Shown: positions 21,291 to 64,000 of the stretch, piece after piece | Numbering within the stretch: the first letter of the stretch is position 1 | Layout: each line of letters begins with the position of its first letter | The notes under the pieces: model-generated | Databases searched by the model: none | Told to the model about the DNA's origin: nothing | The model's input: the letters and a program-made list of their open reading frames with translations, nothing else | Origin: Tretioscincus oriximinensis | Taxonomy: Eukaryota; Chordata; Lepidosauria; Squamata; Gymnophthalmidae | Direction of reading: 5' to 3' | NCBI GenBank assembly: GCA_022410635.1 | Contig: JAJVDF010000431.1 | Span: forward strand, 257,969-321,968 | DNA: 64,000 nt | Program-made: the position numbers and the translations under genes

Positions 21291-21319
21291 ATTGACGGGC
21301 CTCAAAGGGGATTGTTTCA

Positions 21320-21430
21320 ACTAGTTATTTATTTTCTTTATTTCATCCTATATGCAGAAGTCTCAGGCCAGATGACAGTAAAACATCATAAAACAGTTAA
21401 AATAGAACAGTTAAAAATAGTAACAGTGTC
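21320..21430 (-). repeat. Dispersed repeat R fragment, diverged
   Basis: GAAGTCTCAGGCCAGATGAC, AGTAAAACATCATAAAACAG and TTAAAA runs match the copy at 57830-57975. Confidence 0.5.
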
Positions 21431-21449
21431 TTCAGGCATTAGTGTTTGT

Positions 21450-21547
21450 AGACATGTCTACTTCTTTAGACACTTCTTCTCATACCACCTACCTTTATCC
21501 TGTTCATCTCCAAGTGCTGCTGTACCCCTTGATGGACTTTCTACTAG
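21450..21547 (+). repeat. Hammerhead-like hairpin family, decayed fragment
   Basis: GACATGTCTACTTCTTTAGA, then CATACCACCTACC and AGTGCTGCTGTACCCCTTGA follow the family order, but the core bases are not preserved. A SINE B copy begins at its right edge. Confidence 0.5.
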
Positions 21548-21864
21548 GCGTGAATGGCTCAGTCGCTTAGGAATTCGTCTCTCGCCTGGGAGATGGGGTT
21601 TCGAAGCCCTGTGTTGGACGTGGGGAGGGGTGAGTACCTTCCACTAGCCTGTAGCTCTAGCCAATCCAGTTATTCAAAAGCATGAATTGTAAGAAATTGC
21701 AACTGACTGCAAGTAGATACATGGGAACCACCATAGCCTGGTGGGGAAGATAGAATGGAAGCCTTCAGGCAAAATATCCTTGTAAGCCGCTTTGAGTCCC
21801 TTTGAAAAGGTGAGAAAAGCGGGGTATAAGAACCAAGTTCTTCTTCTACTACTTCTACGTCTAC
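21548..21864 (+). mobile_element. SINE B copy, forward, well preserved
   Basis: The head has a box-A-like TGAATGGCTCAGTCGCTTAG and box-B-like GGGTTTCGAAGCC. The tail GTGAGAAAAGCGGGGTATAA ends in a TTC/TAC-rich microsatellite. Confidence 0.88.
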
Positions 21865-22587
21865 TTCTACTTCTACTAAGACTATTTCTCTGAATAGTTT
21901 TAGCACAGCCGAAAACGCAGGTGAAGAGGTGTGTCTTTGTTCGACAACTATGACATCATGTCTTTTTCAGGGCAGAAATAATAAGCATGACTTTTTGATT
22001 AGGCTTTAGTAAGCTTTATTTCTTTCTTAATGATTGCTTAGAAATTCAACTCACAGTTGCATTGATGCTCATTGGTTCAGAGAGTAAATAACAATATTCA
22101 CACAATGTGGGTCTCTGAATGGAAAACTGGCTGAATGAGAAATTACCAGTACGTTATTATCCGGGTTTACAGAGGGGACTAAGAATGAGTCACTCCTTAA
22201 GTACAGGGTGTCTAATCTGTTTGCTTTAGAAGGTCTATCCTTTCTCATATTCCTATTAGCCTTCTATCTCATAATTACCCCTCAGATTGCTGTCTCAGCA
22301 TTTTGCACACTGGCAGCATCAGCCAGTAGCTGGAGAAAGGCACATATTGTGCCCCCTAAGATTGGGAGATTTCCTGTGTCAGGAAGAGGGCACTGCACCC
22401 TATTTTTAATTTAATAGCCTTTTTTTTTGTTTTGAAACTTTGTACCTCTAAGATTCTTTTGCTCAGGGCAACTGCCTTGTAACCCTACTTCCCACCCCCA
22501 TGCTACACCACTGATAAAATTGTTGGAAGAGCATCGATAAGCTTGCAAGAAAAAAGCAATTAGCTTTCAGAATCAAGTTTTTTTAAC

Positions 22588-55664
<33,077 letters not shown>

Positions 55665-56179
55665 AGTAATGGTTGTCAATCTTTTTTCATTCACATACCC
55701 CTTAGCAACCATTTCCATAAATTGTGCTTTTCACATTTACAAAAATGCATTTAATTTATACTATTGCTTTTATTCATTCTACCATTCATCTCCGCCTCCC
55801 CCCATATCCCTATGTGATCTGGTTCATATTCTTGTGGGTACTTGGGCCCCAGGTTGAGTAAGGTGATCTTGACCATTAATAAGACCCGCATTGCCGACAG
55901 TATTTGCTGCGGGTTCTGGAATTCGTCCCTTTTCAACCAAACCCAGAGCCTGCAGCGAGTCAGAATGAAGGAGCTGCCCCCCCCCCAGTCAGTGGGCAGC
56001 ACCAGCGTGAGCGTGAGAGAGCACCCAAACAGAAAGCCATGTCCCCTTTTGCATTCATGCCCCCTGCCCTGCCAATGTGGATTTCCCCATTAGTTTAACG
56101 TAAAATAGGACCAGTTGTTTGGCCAAGTCTGAAACATGAGACTTTGGCTTTATTNTTTCCATCTCCATGCTATGCCATC
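55665..56179 (+). other. PDE6B 3' UTR and spacer
   Basis: The 3' UTR must start here, but its end is unclear. The first AATAAA on the plus strand after the stop is at 56925-56930, beyond two SINEs. Confidence 0.4.
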
Positions 56180-56738
56180 AGTCAGTGCATGGCTCAGGTG
56201 TCAAGAATTGGTCTTTCACGTGAGAGATCCGTTCTCAAATCCCTGTGCCGGCTGTGGAGAAGGGTGAGCGCCCTCTACTGGCCGCATATCTACATTTCAA
56301 GTAGATTCATAATAATACCACCATTCACCTGGTGGGGAAGACAGAATAGATGTAAGCCTTCGGGCAAAAATTAAAAGAAGAAGAACTGGGTTCTTATACC
56401 TCACTTTTCTCACCTTTCAAAGGGACTCAAACCGGCTTACAAGGGTATTTTTGCCCCAAGGCTGACATTCTATCTTCCCCACCAGGCTGTGGAGGTTCCC
56501 ATGTATCTACTTGCAGTCAGTTGCAATTTCTTGCAATTCATGCTTTCGAATAGCTGGGTTGGCTAGAGCTACAGGCTAGTGGAAGGTGCTCAGCCCTCCC
56601 CACGTCCCACACTGGGCTTCCAAACCCCACCTCCCAGCTGAGAGACCATTTCCTTAGCGACCGACCGTAGCAAATTAACCTTGTAAGCCACTCCGAGTCT
56701 CTTCGGGTGAGAAGGGCAGGATATAAAAAACAGATTCT
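56180..56738 (+). mobile_element. SINE B-related copy split by a reverse SINE B
   Basis: The left part 56180-56372 has the head GTGCATGGCTCAGGTGTCAA and body GGTGGGGAAGACAGAATAGA. The right part 56670-56738 resumes with AACCTTGTAAGCCACTCCGA and GAGAAGGGCAGGATATAAAA. The interruption is the copy at 56374-56665. Confidence 0.82.
56374..56665 (-). mobile_element. SINE B copy, reverse, nested in another SINE
   Basis: It starts AGAAGAAGAACTGGGTTCTT and ends in the head complement near TTCCTTAGCGACCGACC. AAATTAA-like sequence on both sides may be the target duplication. Confidence 0.85.
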
Positions 56739-56756
56739 AAAGAAATATATTTTCTC

Positions 56757-56830
56757 TGGAAGACAGGTCTGCCATTCACATGCTAGTGCAGACTTAGGCC
56801 CCTGAATGGAGAAAGGGCCAATCCCGCTAA
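56757..56830. repeat. Palindromic family M4 fragment
   Basis: TCTGCCATTCACATGCTAGT and GCAGACTTAGGCCCCTGAAT match the left arm and centre of the copy at 45126-45303. Confidence 0.5.
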
Positions 56831-57670
56831 CTGCCCTGGAAGAGCTTTTATCCCTCTTTCCTGTCCAAAATATTCCATGGAAATTGTTTTCTGTTCTCTT
56901 GCTCAAACTATACTATTTGCTGAAAATAAAGATATATATATAGAGAGAGAATCAAGACAATAAAGAGATACATAACATAAACTATCTTTGCATTCATTTA
57001 ATGGCCGGTAACATATCTTTTCATTTCTCCTTTTATTCTATTTTTTCTCTTTATTTAATCTTTTATAGAAAGATATGCAAGGCATACCTCCATACCTACA
57101 CTTTTTTATTTCACATATACATGTCGCACATTTTGGTTTTCTAATCTTAATTAAAATTACTATGTGGAACCATTGCTTTTTTAAATAATATTATGTTTTA
57201 TTGTTGGTACAAGATCCAGATTTAATTCCCCAGGTTAATTCAACGTGTTCTAAATTATGCTGGAAATGTTAAGATTATAAAAGTCTTTTACAGAAGTTTG
57301 TAAGTGGAATTCTGATCCTTCCAGGTTTGTCTAATTCATGCAACATATTTTGTATGCAGTATTGCCAATTTATTGTTTTTTAAGACTACGGTAAGTTTAG
57401 ATTCACACTTCAGTTTTTTTTCTTTTCCCTCCTGCTTTTTAAAGAAAGATGGAGAACAAAGCCAAAGCCCAAAGGTAGCAAGATTCCAATCGTCATTTTT
57501 GGCAAAACAGAACATTACTACTCTAACCACATACCTTATTCTAGATCTAGTCTGGGGCATATATTCAAGCTTTTCCACATTTTCTGACAATACTCTTACA
57601 AGCTACGAATGCCAATTTCCCCCATCTTTCGTGTACCTTAAGATTCAGCACCTCACCAGTATCATTTAGG
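56831..57670. other. Spacer between PDE6B and ATP5ME; nothing recognised
   Basis: Very AT-rich. Possible plus-strand poly(A) signals AATAAA at 56925 and 56959 could serve PDE6B, but nothing confirms use. Confidence 0.4.
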
Positions 57671-57673
57671 TCC

Positions 57674-57803
57674 TAGTCAAAGGCATGATTTTAGTCTTCA
57701 GTCCTGAAGAACTTGACAAAAATAAAGAAATATATATATATATTTCTAGTTTTCAGTCCAGTTCTTCAATACTGAAGATGGTTCAAAAGCATGTGTGTTG
57801 CTA
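57674..57803. repeat. Palindromic family M3 copy
   Basis: TTTAGTCTTCAGTCCTGAAG and TTCTTCAATACTGAAGATGG around a (TA)n centre. Confidence 0.55.
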
Positions 57804-57829
57804 GGCCAACAAATGTGGAATTGGGTATA

Positions 57830-57975
57830 AATTATTTATTCATTTATTATTTATTTATTTNTACTTATACCCCGCCCTACACCCGAAGGTCTCAGGGCAG
57901 CCAAAACAGTAAAACATCACTACAAACTTAAAACAGCATAAAACAATATTTAAAAGTAGGGACAGAGATGACATT
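57830..57975 (-). repeat. Dispersed repeat R copy
   Basis: TTTA run, ACTTATACCCCGCCCTACAC, GAAGGTCTCAGGGCAGCC, AGTAAAACATCAC, then AAAACAGCATAAAAC. The best copy of this family. Confidence 0.65.
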
Positions 57976-58637
57976 TACTAGACAATAGTTCTGAAGCACA
58001 GCTACCATTAACAGCTGGTAAAATTGAAGGCTAAATTTTTCCTTACTACATAGAAAACCCAAAGAAAATTACCAATGAAATTTTTATGTTTTCGTTTTCA
58101 GAAAATTATTTAGTGCAATTAAACGCTAAGGCTGCATTTAGACACTACTTGTTCAGCTATAGATATTTCAGAATAAAGCAAAAATATTTTGGAGTAGTCA
58201 TACTTGATTCCAACATCTGGATGAAGCTTATCAATTTTACACATCAGCATGCAAGTCTATCCCCCAGTAGATCCTGGTGCCTTTTGACAAATTGAAAGTG
58301 GGAGGTATTTGTCTATTCCTAGATACAAAACAGTATTTTTAATAAGACCTTGAAATAAAATATCTATTTACTTTTTGTTCTCGGATACAGCTATCTTTCA
58401 TCTTTATAAGGTGCCTTTAACATAGTTTCATACAGCATTAATAGAAACCACATGATTAGTATTTATGATTCTTGATTTGATTCTTGTGCAGTTCACCGAG
58501 AACTGCATTCTGATCAATATTTATACACATCCCTATGTTGTATTTGCAGATCATACGGAAACCAACTTTATATGGTGTTGATGATTCATATTGCATATTA
58601 ACATGAAGCAAAGTGAAACCGGTTGTTTCAGTAACTG
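57976..58637. other. Spacer upstream of the ATP5ME poly(A) region; nothing recognised
   Basis: AT-rich, no coding or repeat call. Confidence 0.4.
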
Positions 58638-58643
58638 TTTATT
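58638..58643 (-). promoter_or_regulatory. ATP5ME: Polyadenylation signal AATAAA of ATP5ME
   Basis: TTTATT on the plus strand lies 86 bases past the ATP5ME stop on the minus strand, so a short 3' UTR fits. Confidence 0.65.
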
Positions 58644-58728
58644 GGTGATTAATCAAACTTAAGGTATCGCACATTAAAGTGTTTCAAATGTTGAATCTTA
58701 AAAGGTTGAAGATGAGGATCAAGCAGGA

Positions 58729-58751
58729 TTATTTGAGTATTGAGTCTTCAG
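58729..58751 (-). CDS. ATP5ME: ATP5ME last exon
   Basis: 23 coding bases: they complete an Ala codon, then read EDSILK and stop TAA (58731-58729). Acceptor ctttcag. Confidence 0.92.
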
Positions 58752-61700
58752 CTGAAAGGGAAAAGAAAATTGAACTTTGTTATGACATTAAAACCTTTTC
58801 CTCAAACTTCCTTATAGAATTTTGTTTAGAGAAATAGTCGTGTTAGTCCAGTAGAAAGTCCGTTTAAGGGGCAGAGATTAACAGGAGAAAGGTGGGTGGT
58901 ATAAGCTTTCATAGACAACGTCTGATGCATCTGAAGAAGTGGACGTGTCTACNAGAGCTTATGCCACCCACTTTTCTCCTGTTAGTCTCTAAGTGCTACT
59001 GGCCCCTTTGCTGGACGACTTATAGAATGTCAGTGACGCTACAATTTAAATTAATTGTTAAATCACAGAACCACAGGAATGCTGCCCAATTTCCAAAACG
59101 ATCGATTATATTGTAATGTTTTTCAACTTCACAGCTGGGATATACAGCTTTTTCATAACTAAAACTGAAGCTCTAGCAGCAAAAGTCGGGTTTTTATATC
59201 CAGCTTTTCTCAACCCAATGGGAATCAAACCTTACATAACCTTCTGTTGATCTCTTCATCGCAGACACCTTGTGAAGTAGGTGGGGCTGGGGAGCTCTGA
59301 AGAACCGACCAGTCCAAGGTCACTCTGGATTTTGTGGAGCAATACAGAATTGAACCAAGAGGCATTCAGATAAAGAGTCTGGCACTCTAACCACTACACC
59401 AAACTGGCTCTCTTAGACAATCACTTGGAAAGAAGACGATTAATTGAAAAGAAGAATACACATATGTGTTGTCTCTACTGCCCTGGTCCCTCTGCTAAAC
59501 TGCGTGGCCACATGACCTCAGGTAGCTTCGCAGAATGGTTTACTATCATTCCACAGGCTGTTCTCAAGTCTTTCTAGACTTCTCCACATTGTTTACTTTT
59601 CAACAGTAGGCAGTTCTGGTATATTCCAAATAATTGATGTAAGTTTTATTTTATATTTTCTCCACTGAGGTTAGCTAATCTCAAGTGCACTAAATTATAC
59701 AGGCAGCTTTAACTTACGGTCTTGTCTGAAGTCTGGAATCCTTTCGTGTCGTCTGCATAACTTGGTGAAAAAAACTCTAGTTACCGTAAAAATGGCTGTT
59801 TCCGTATAAGGAAAGTCTTTTAAACGGTAGCTTCTCTTTCAGGTATCTATATAAATGCCAGTCTTGAGAGACAGATATTGACAGAACTGAAGGTTTACAG
59901 ATTCCCTATCCCTTTCTTTAGTGTAGCAGTTAGACTGTTAGACCAGGGGTGGGCAATTAATTTTTCCCAAGGGGCCGCATGAGAAATTGGGGTGGTTTTA
60001 GAGGGCCGGATTAATATAGTTAACTCAGTTCTACCCAATACTGTATATAACTCTGAGCTAAGAGGGGCGGGCCGGTCAGAGACAGTAGGAGGGCCGCATG
60101 TGGCCCTCGGGCCGCCCCTGCCCAGGTCTGCTGTTAGACATATCTGGTAGCCTCCTAGTTCGATGCCACACTCCCCCATGAAGCCAGTTGGGTGACCTTG
60201 GGCCAATCACAGTTCTTTAGAACTCCCTTAGCCCCACCTATTTCACAGGGTGTCTGTTGTGGAGAGGGTAACAAAAGCTATGTGCAGTGCCCTTTGGTGA
60301 AACAGGCGTTATAAACATTATTATCATGATTTTCTTTTAAAAAATGATTTCAGTAAAATATACAAAATATGAAATANAGTAAGTACAATTATCAAGTTGC
60401 AGAAACCTGGTAACATATCTTAGCTGTTTTACATCAATCAGTGCCAGAGATGACTTGTCAGTAGTTTTGCTTATTAAACTATATTACTACAAGGATCTAA
60501 ATACATTTCTTTGTAACCCAAAAGAGAAACGAAAGCAAGCCATGTCAAGGAAGAGATGGGAGAAACAGCCATGAATTCTTAACTGCTAGTTAGTGATCCC
60601 CAAGTCACAATCCATTAAAAAAATAAGACAGAAAAACAGAGAAAAGGATCTTAGGAAATTAAATCAAAGGAAACTCCAAAACAAATTCCCAGAGTGACGG
60701 TCTTTAAAATAAAATTCAAAGTTCCTAATTAAAATAATTAATGGAAAATACCTTCTGCCATGGCTTTTGCAATCCGTTCAAGTTCCTGGCGCTTCTTTTT
60801 TTCTTCCGCTTCTATTCGCCTTTCCTCCTCAGCAATAGGTTTCAAGTAATCTATAACAGATCAATTAACGTTCAAGATTATATTGAGAGCCAGTTTGATG
60901 CAGTAGTTAGTGTGCTGGATTCTTATCTGATAGTCTCAGTGGACTCAACGTAAATTAAGATTTATTGCTTTGATTTCCACTTCCTTTTTTTAAAAAAAAA
61001 GATTATTCACTTTTTCACAAACACAAGCCAATTAATAGTATTATATACATAAATATAAAATTAACTTTCTCAATATATCTTTCTCAATAATGNGTTGGTA
61101 TAGAATGCCATTTTTTTGCCAACTTCATGCCCGATGCATTACCACTGTGTTGGCATGGATGGGGAGGTACAGCAAGGTACACTAATCCATATGTTATTGG
61201 AATGCCCAGAAATACAGAATTTCTGGGCTGAGATGTGGGGCTGGATAGAAACAATATTAGGGTGTAGCACAAGAATGACAAAGTAAACATGCATAATCCA
61301 AAATATAGACAGACACCTAACAACAAATACGGACAAGTATATATTCAGCCAGATGATAATGGCATCCCAGGCAGTTATTGTCCTGGGATGGAAAGATAAA
61401 AATAAAGGGCAAATCAAAACCTGGCAGCGTTATTTATTTATTTATCAGATCAATTGATTATAGACTACCTAGATAGTAATGAGAGTTTAAATAAACATAA
61501 TAGCATTAAATGCATGGTAAACGGGGCTAAATTAATAATCTTCTGCCAACAAAATAGATTGGGGGGGGGCTATGAATTGTTAAATGACGTAAAATTAGTC
61601 TTAAGATGATGAGAATTTAGCTTTGAAGGTACCTACTTTCTATGGAGGGAGGGATTTCCATTTTTGACAATTAAACTTGTATGTTGGTCACTATGATCCA

Positions 61701-62726
61701 TGCCTACATAAAACACTATGTCTTATATGACAGCACTTAGAACATATATTTATGGAAGCATTTATAAGCAATGGGTTTCCAGAAAAATCATTTTTAGGGG
61801 AAGGACTATAGCACAGTAGTAATACACATAGCCTGGAAACAAAGGGTTGCCAGTTCAATCATTTAAGCAAATGACAGAACAGTTCTGGAACTCTGTCAAT
61901 AAAACTTCATAAATGTGGCTGTACAACCCACCAGGAATCATCCACAATTTGCTGCTATCCAGTGACAAGAAGCATTGTAAAGATCAACCAAAGGATATCA
62001 ACCAAGGAACTGTTCAGCAGCAGCTTTTAAGAACATAAGAAGAGCCATNCTGGATCAGGCCACAGCCCATCCAATCCAGCATTCTGTCTCACACTGAGGT
62101 CCACCAGATGCANCTGGGCAGTCCGAACAGAGGAAAGCAAAATATGCTCCTGTTCATGACTCCCTGCAAATGGTATTTCAGGAGTCCTGCCTGTTGCTCC
62201 ATCCCAGAGGCAACATCCAGACATCCATCCTAGTATCCATTTATACCCTTGGTGTCCATAAACCTTTCTAGTCCTGTCTTGAAACTATCCAAGCTGTTAG
62301 CTACCACTACCTCTTCAGGAAGTAAATTCCACAGGCCGATGACCCTCTGGGTGAAAAAATACTTTCCTTTGTCTGTTCTCACTTTTCTTCCCATCAGTTT
62401 CAAGGAGGGCCCTCTGGTCCTTGTGCTGTGTGATAGAGAAAACATTTTTCTCTGTTCACCCTGTCCATCCCATGCATGATTTTGTACACTTCAATCAGAT
62501 CACCTCTCAAACGTCGCCTTTCCAAATGTTTCATGTGTTTTAGAAATTTTAAAACTGAAGAATCAATGAACTCTTCACAATTCCAAACATTTAAACACAT
62601 TATATCAGCCCCTACAGAAAATGATGTGATGAAAAAGAGTTAGAGCACCAATTATTTTATTAGCCACTTACCATATCTTTGCTTTCCATAGAAAAGTCCA
62701 AGTAGCAATGCTGAATATCTGGTGAA
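58729..62726 (-). CDS. ATP5ME: ATP5ME, mitochondrial ATP synthase membrane subunit e (partial, first exon missing)
   Basis: Exons 62726-62672, 60850-60752 and 58751-58729 join in phase to give 58 residues plus stop. The protein sits in the inner mitochondrial membrane and helps dimerise F1Fo ATP synthase. The visible part starts with the transmembrane segment RYSALLLGLFYG, with the GxxxG dimer motif as GLFYG, then YLKP and a charged helix (EEERRIEAEEKKKRQELERI) ending AEDSILK. The human protein, from memory, has YLKPRAEEERRIAAEEKKK and ends EDDSILK. One extra residue lies near the end. The N-terminal dozen residues (human MVPPVQVSPLIK) should be on an upstream exon not found before the window end. 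The gene converges on PDE6B, as in human. Confidence 0.93.
58845..59018. repeat. Inverted-repeat hairpin with hammerhead-like core, second copy
   Basis: The arms TTAGTCCAGTAGAAAGTCC... and ...CCCCTTTGCTGGAC are imperfect complements about the centre TGATGCATCTGA. 58919-58960 repeats the layout GCAT, CTGAAGA, A, stem II GTGGAC/GTCTAC, then an N in the GAAA box, then GCTTATGC. It lies in ATP5ME intron 3. Confidence 0.65.
59175..59413 (-). mobile_element. Sauria-type SINE (SINE A), reverse
   Basis: TTTTTATATCCAGCTTTTCT at the left (tail complement) and CACTACACCAAACTGGCTCT at the right (head complement). Confidence 0.85.
59414..59916. other. ATP5ME intron 3 sequence; nothing recognised
   Basis: A possible small exon on the minus strand (59766-59720) has AG and GT edges but no matching protein and the wrong phase for ATP5ME. 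Confidence 0.4.
59917..60323 (+). mobile_element. Sauria-type SINE (SINE A) split by a hAT-like element
   Basis: The head GTGTAGCAGTTAGACTGTTAGAC stops at 59943 and resumes at 60131 with CTGTTAGACATATCTGGTAG, then CAGTTGGGTGACCTTGGGCC and CAGCCCCACCTATTTCACAG. Confidence 0.85.
59944..60130. mobile_element. hAT-like MITE, 187 bases, with target duplication
   Basis: It begins CAGGGGTGGGCAATTAA and ends CCTGCCCAGGTCTG, imperfect inverted ends. It is flanked by the direct repeat CTGTTAGAC (59935-59943 and 60131-60139). GGGCCG-rich internal segments (GAGGGCCGGATTAA, GGAGGGCCGCATGTGGCCCT) are typical of hAT MITEs. Confidence 0.88.
60752..60850 (-). CDS. ATP5ME: ATP5ME exon with the charged helix
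   Basis: 99 bases: completes Asp, then YLKPIAEEERRIEAEEKKK to AKAMAE. Acceptor gttatag, donor gtattt. Confidence 0.95.
60887..60942 (+). mobile_element. Sauria-type SINE head fragment
   Basis: GAGAGCCAGTTTGATGCAGT and GATTCTTATCTGATAGTCTC: only the tRNA-like head remains. It lies 36 bases from the ATP5ME exon edge. Confidence 0.72.
61090..61640 (+). mobile_element. L1-type LINE fragment, ORF2 3' end
   Basis: A broken frame reads CVGMDGEVQQGTLIHMLLEC with PEIQNFWAE, the L1 C-terminal region. It lies in ATP5ME intron 2. One N at 61092. Confidence 0.72.
61641..62028. other. ATP5ME intron 2 sequence; nothing recognised
   Basis: No element could be assigned. Confidence 0.35.
62030..62525 (-). 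mobile_element. CR1 3' end, well preserved
   Basis: On the minus strand: [30 protein letters not shown] and [20 protein letters not shown], then the CR1 3' UTR to TTCTTATG at 62030. Close to the copy at 5186-7082. It lies 147 bases from the ATP5ME membrane exon. Confidence 0.92.
62672..62726 (-). CDS. ATP5ME: ATP5ME exon with the transmembrane segment
   Basis: 55 bases, phase 0 to 1: FTRYSALLLGLFYGKQRY. Acceptor ttttccag, donor gtaagt. Confidence 0.94.
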
Positions 62727-62831
62727 CTGGAAAAATATATTACACAAATATGCAACATGAAAAAAACGTAAACGAAAAACNATGTACACAGTTTAGCTAA
62801 AGAGGCTTCCTTTCTCCCATGGCTAGCTGCA

Positions 62832-62925
62832 GTGCAGGCTGGGAGTTGTAATCCACAGGGCAGNGTGCCAGGCAGCTAGGCAGAAGAGACTGTCCACTGC
62901 TCGGACTACACTTCCCAGCAGGCCC
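62832..62925. promoter_or_regulatory. Two ZNF143/THAP11-like motifs in opposite orientation
   Basis: On the minus strand 62855-62836 reads GATTACAACTCCCAGCCTGC; on the plus strand 62902-62921 reads CGGACTACACTTCCCAGCAG. Both fit the ACTACANxTCCCAG promoter element. They lie just upstream of the second ATP5ME exon, but no first exon was found beside them. Confidence 0.4.
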
Positions 62926-63617
62926 CATTGGGAGCACAACTACANCTCAGTTTCACTTTTTTATATATTTGGGCTGCTGTTACTACTTCCAGCTTTGTNA
63001 AGCTGCTGGGCATCCAAGCTTTTACAATAAGCCCTTGTCATCATGGAAAAAAGGTGTAAAAAAGCAGGCAGAAACACAACTTAAAACCATAAAACAGAAA
63101 ACAGGAATTCTATCAAGCAGAGAAACAGGAAACTGGAAGTTTGTAGTTGTTTACGTCTGGAATATAGAGTTCCAACAAAAGACGGGGCAGGGGTTTTGCA
63201 GCTTCAATGTATGTGGAAAAGAGGAATGTTCACCAGATGCTGAGGGCAATGTAAGTTGCATCTGGTGAAAATTCCCTTTTCCACATTCCTTATAAACAAT
63301 AACCCCAACAGACTGATCAACAATGAGCATCAAGAATAAAAGAACACAGCTATGTCTACCCCTGAAATGCACGCAAGGTGTGTAATTTTATTATTCTGAA
63401 AGCATTTAATCTCAAAGCAGTACGAACGACTTCAGTGATATTTAGATCTGTGCCAACCTCAGGTGTTAGGATCTAAGCAAAGAGATGAGCTGAGGACATT
63501 TTACTGTCACTTTTTTAATGTATCTTAGATAGCTAGATAGGTAGGTAGGTAGGTAGATATAATATGAGATATCTTGGAAAGCAATGTGTATTTGCAATAT
63601 CTCAAAATGCATTATAT
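62926..63617. other. Non-coding stretch; nothing firm
   Basis: An inverted pair at 63180-63285 (GTGGAAAAGAGGAATG... and ...CCCTTTTCCACATTCC) with TGCATCTGGTG marks a probable small palindromic element, similar to 50336-50408 and 11330-11400. A GGTA tetranucleotide run lies at 63540-63556. Confidence 0.45.
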
Positions 63618-63837
63618 ACAGGGTGCTTCAAAAAAAATGTATACACACTTTGAACTTTAAATTTCAGGATTTCCCGCTCTACGAGGCTAATTTGAACAGT
63701 ATTAGCATTTGTGATTTACTTTTTATTTACATTGGACTTTAAGCTTTCTAATTTCCTGAAATTTAACTTTGTAGAACAGTAAATAAATTCTCTATGGGAG
63801 TTCACAGTGTGTAGACATTTTTTTTGAAGCACCCTGT
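63618..63837. mobile_element. Mariner-like MITE
   Basis: ACAGGGTGCTTCAAAAAAAA and its partner TTTTTTTTGAAGCACCCTGT are terminal inverted repeats flanked by TA-rich DNA. The interior is longer than in the copy at 38435-38560. Confidence 0.82.
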
Positions 63838-64000
63838 ATATACATATAACGAGATACCTTGGAACGGCAATATCTCAGAATGAGACCTTTGGGTATAGGG
63901 CGGGGTATTAAGTATAAATAAATATTTATAAATATATACATAAATACATATAAATTATACACATATATGTGTGTGTGTGTGTGTTACACTGTTATGTTAA
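63838..64000 (+). repeat. SINE tail remnant, AT-rich and GT microsatellite
   Basis: GACCTTTGGGTATAGGGCGG runs into AAATA repeats and a (TG)n run near 63967-63983. Confidence 0.6.

Larger units (their letters stand above)
12620..22587. other. Region between the divergent starts of purpurin and PDE6B
   Basis: About 10 kb should hold the promoters of both retinal genes and the non-coding first exon of purpurin. I cannot place either start site. Recognisable content is listed separately (CR1, SINE, L1 and palindromic copies and a tandem array). Unassigned stretches are 12623-13190, 14563-15925, 15966-16570, 16640-17075, 17540-18140, 18970-19550, 19661-20335, 20415-20585 and 21870-22587. No CRX or NRL site stands out enough to call. 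Confidence 0.6.

Noticed and set aside
22200..22587. CRX/NRL-type promoter sites before PDE6B
   Set aside because: Only short partial matches (TCTAATCTG, TTGCTCAGG) were seen, no better than expected by chance.
59720..59766. Small minus-strand exon between ATP5ME exons
   Set aside because: It has AG/GT edges but the phases of the flanking ATP5ME exons already fit each other and the residues match nothing known.
62727..64000. Search for ATP5ME exon 1
   Set aside because: No minus-strand ATG frame ending in a phase-0 donor and resembling the known N terminus was found.

Overview
The window is vertebrate nuclear DNA, most likely from a squamate reptile. Three spliced genes with GT-AG introns sit in a background of CR1-type and L1-type LINE fragments, tRNA-headed SINEs resembling the squamate Sauria SINE, and many palindromic non-autonomous DNA elements. 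The SINE load suggests a lizard, possibly a gecko, but I cannot fix the species. Scattered single N bases indicate a draft assembly. No bacterial-type genes, rRNA, CRISPR array or viral genes are seen.

Layout. (1) 1-4160: non-coding, with a hammerhead-ribozyme-like fold at 77-118 and two SINEs. (2) 4192-12619, minus strand: purpurin, a secreted retinol-binding lipocalin of the retina. It has five coding exons; the last carries only 11 coding bases and lies 4 kb from the previous one. (3) 12620-22587: about 10 kb between divergent gene starts, with a 205-bp tandem array, palindromic elements and LINE remnants. (4) 22588-55664, plus strand: the complete coding set of PDE6B, the rod cGMP phosphodiesterase beta subunit. 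It has 22 exons and predicts 861 residues ending in a CCII prenylation box. (5) 55665-58637: spacer with nested SINEs. (6) 58638 to beyond the end, minus strand: the 3' three exons of ATP5ME (ATP synthase subunit e). Its first exon is not seen.

The genes make sense together. From memory of the human map, PDE6B is followed tail-to-tail by ATP5ME on 4p16, and RBP4 lies head-to-head with PDE6C on 10q23. Purpurin head-to-head with PDE6B mirrors RBP4-PDE6C, which suggests purpurin-PDE6B and RBP4-PDE6C are duplicates of one ancestral gene pair. PDE6B (cGMP hydrolysis in outer segments) and purpurin (retinoid binding) are both photoreceptor-related; ATP5ME is a housekeeping gene.

The less ordinary content lies in the repeats: hammerhead-like motifs in three or more dispersed elements, four palindromic element families, nested insertions with visible target duplications, and an insertion with a long G tract ending about 20 bases from the PDE6B exon 9 splice acceptor. 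I found no wholly new gene system.
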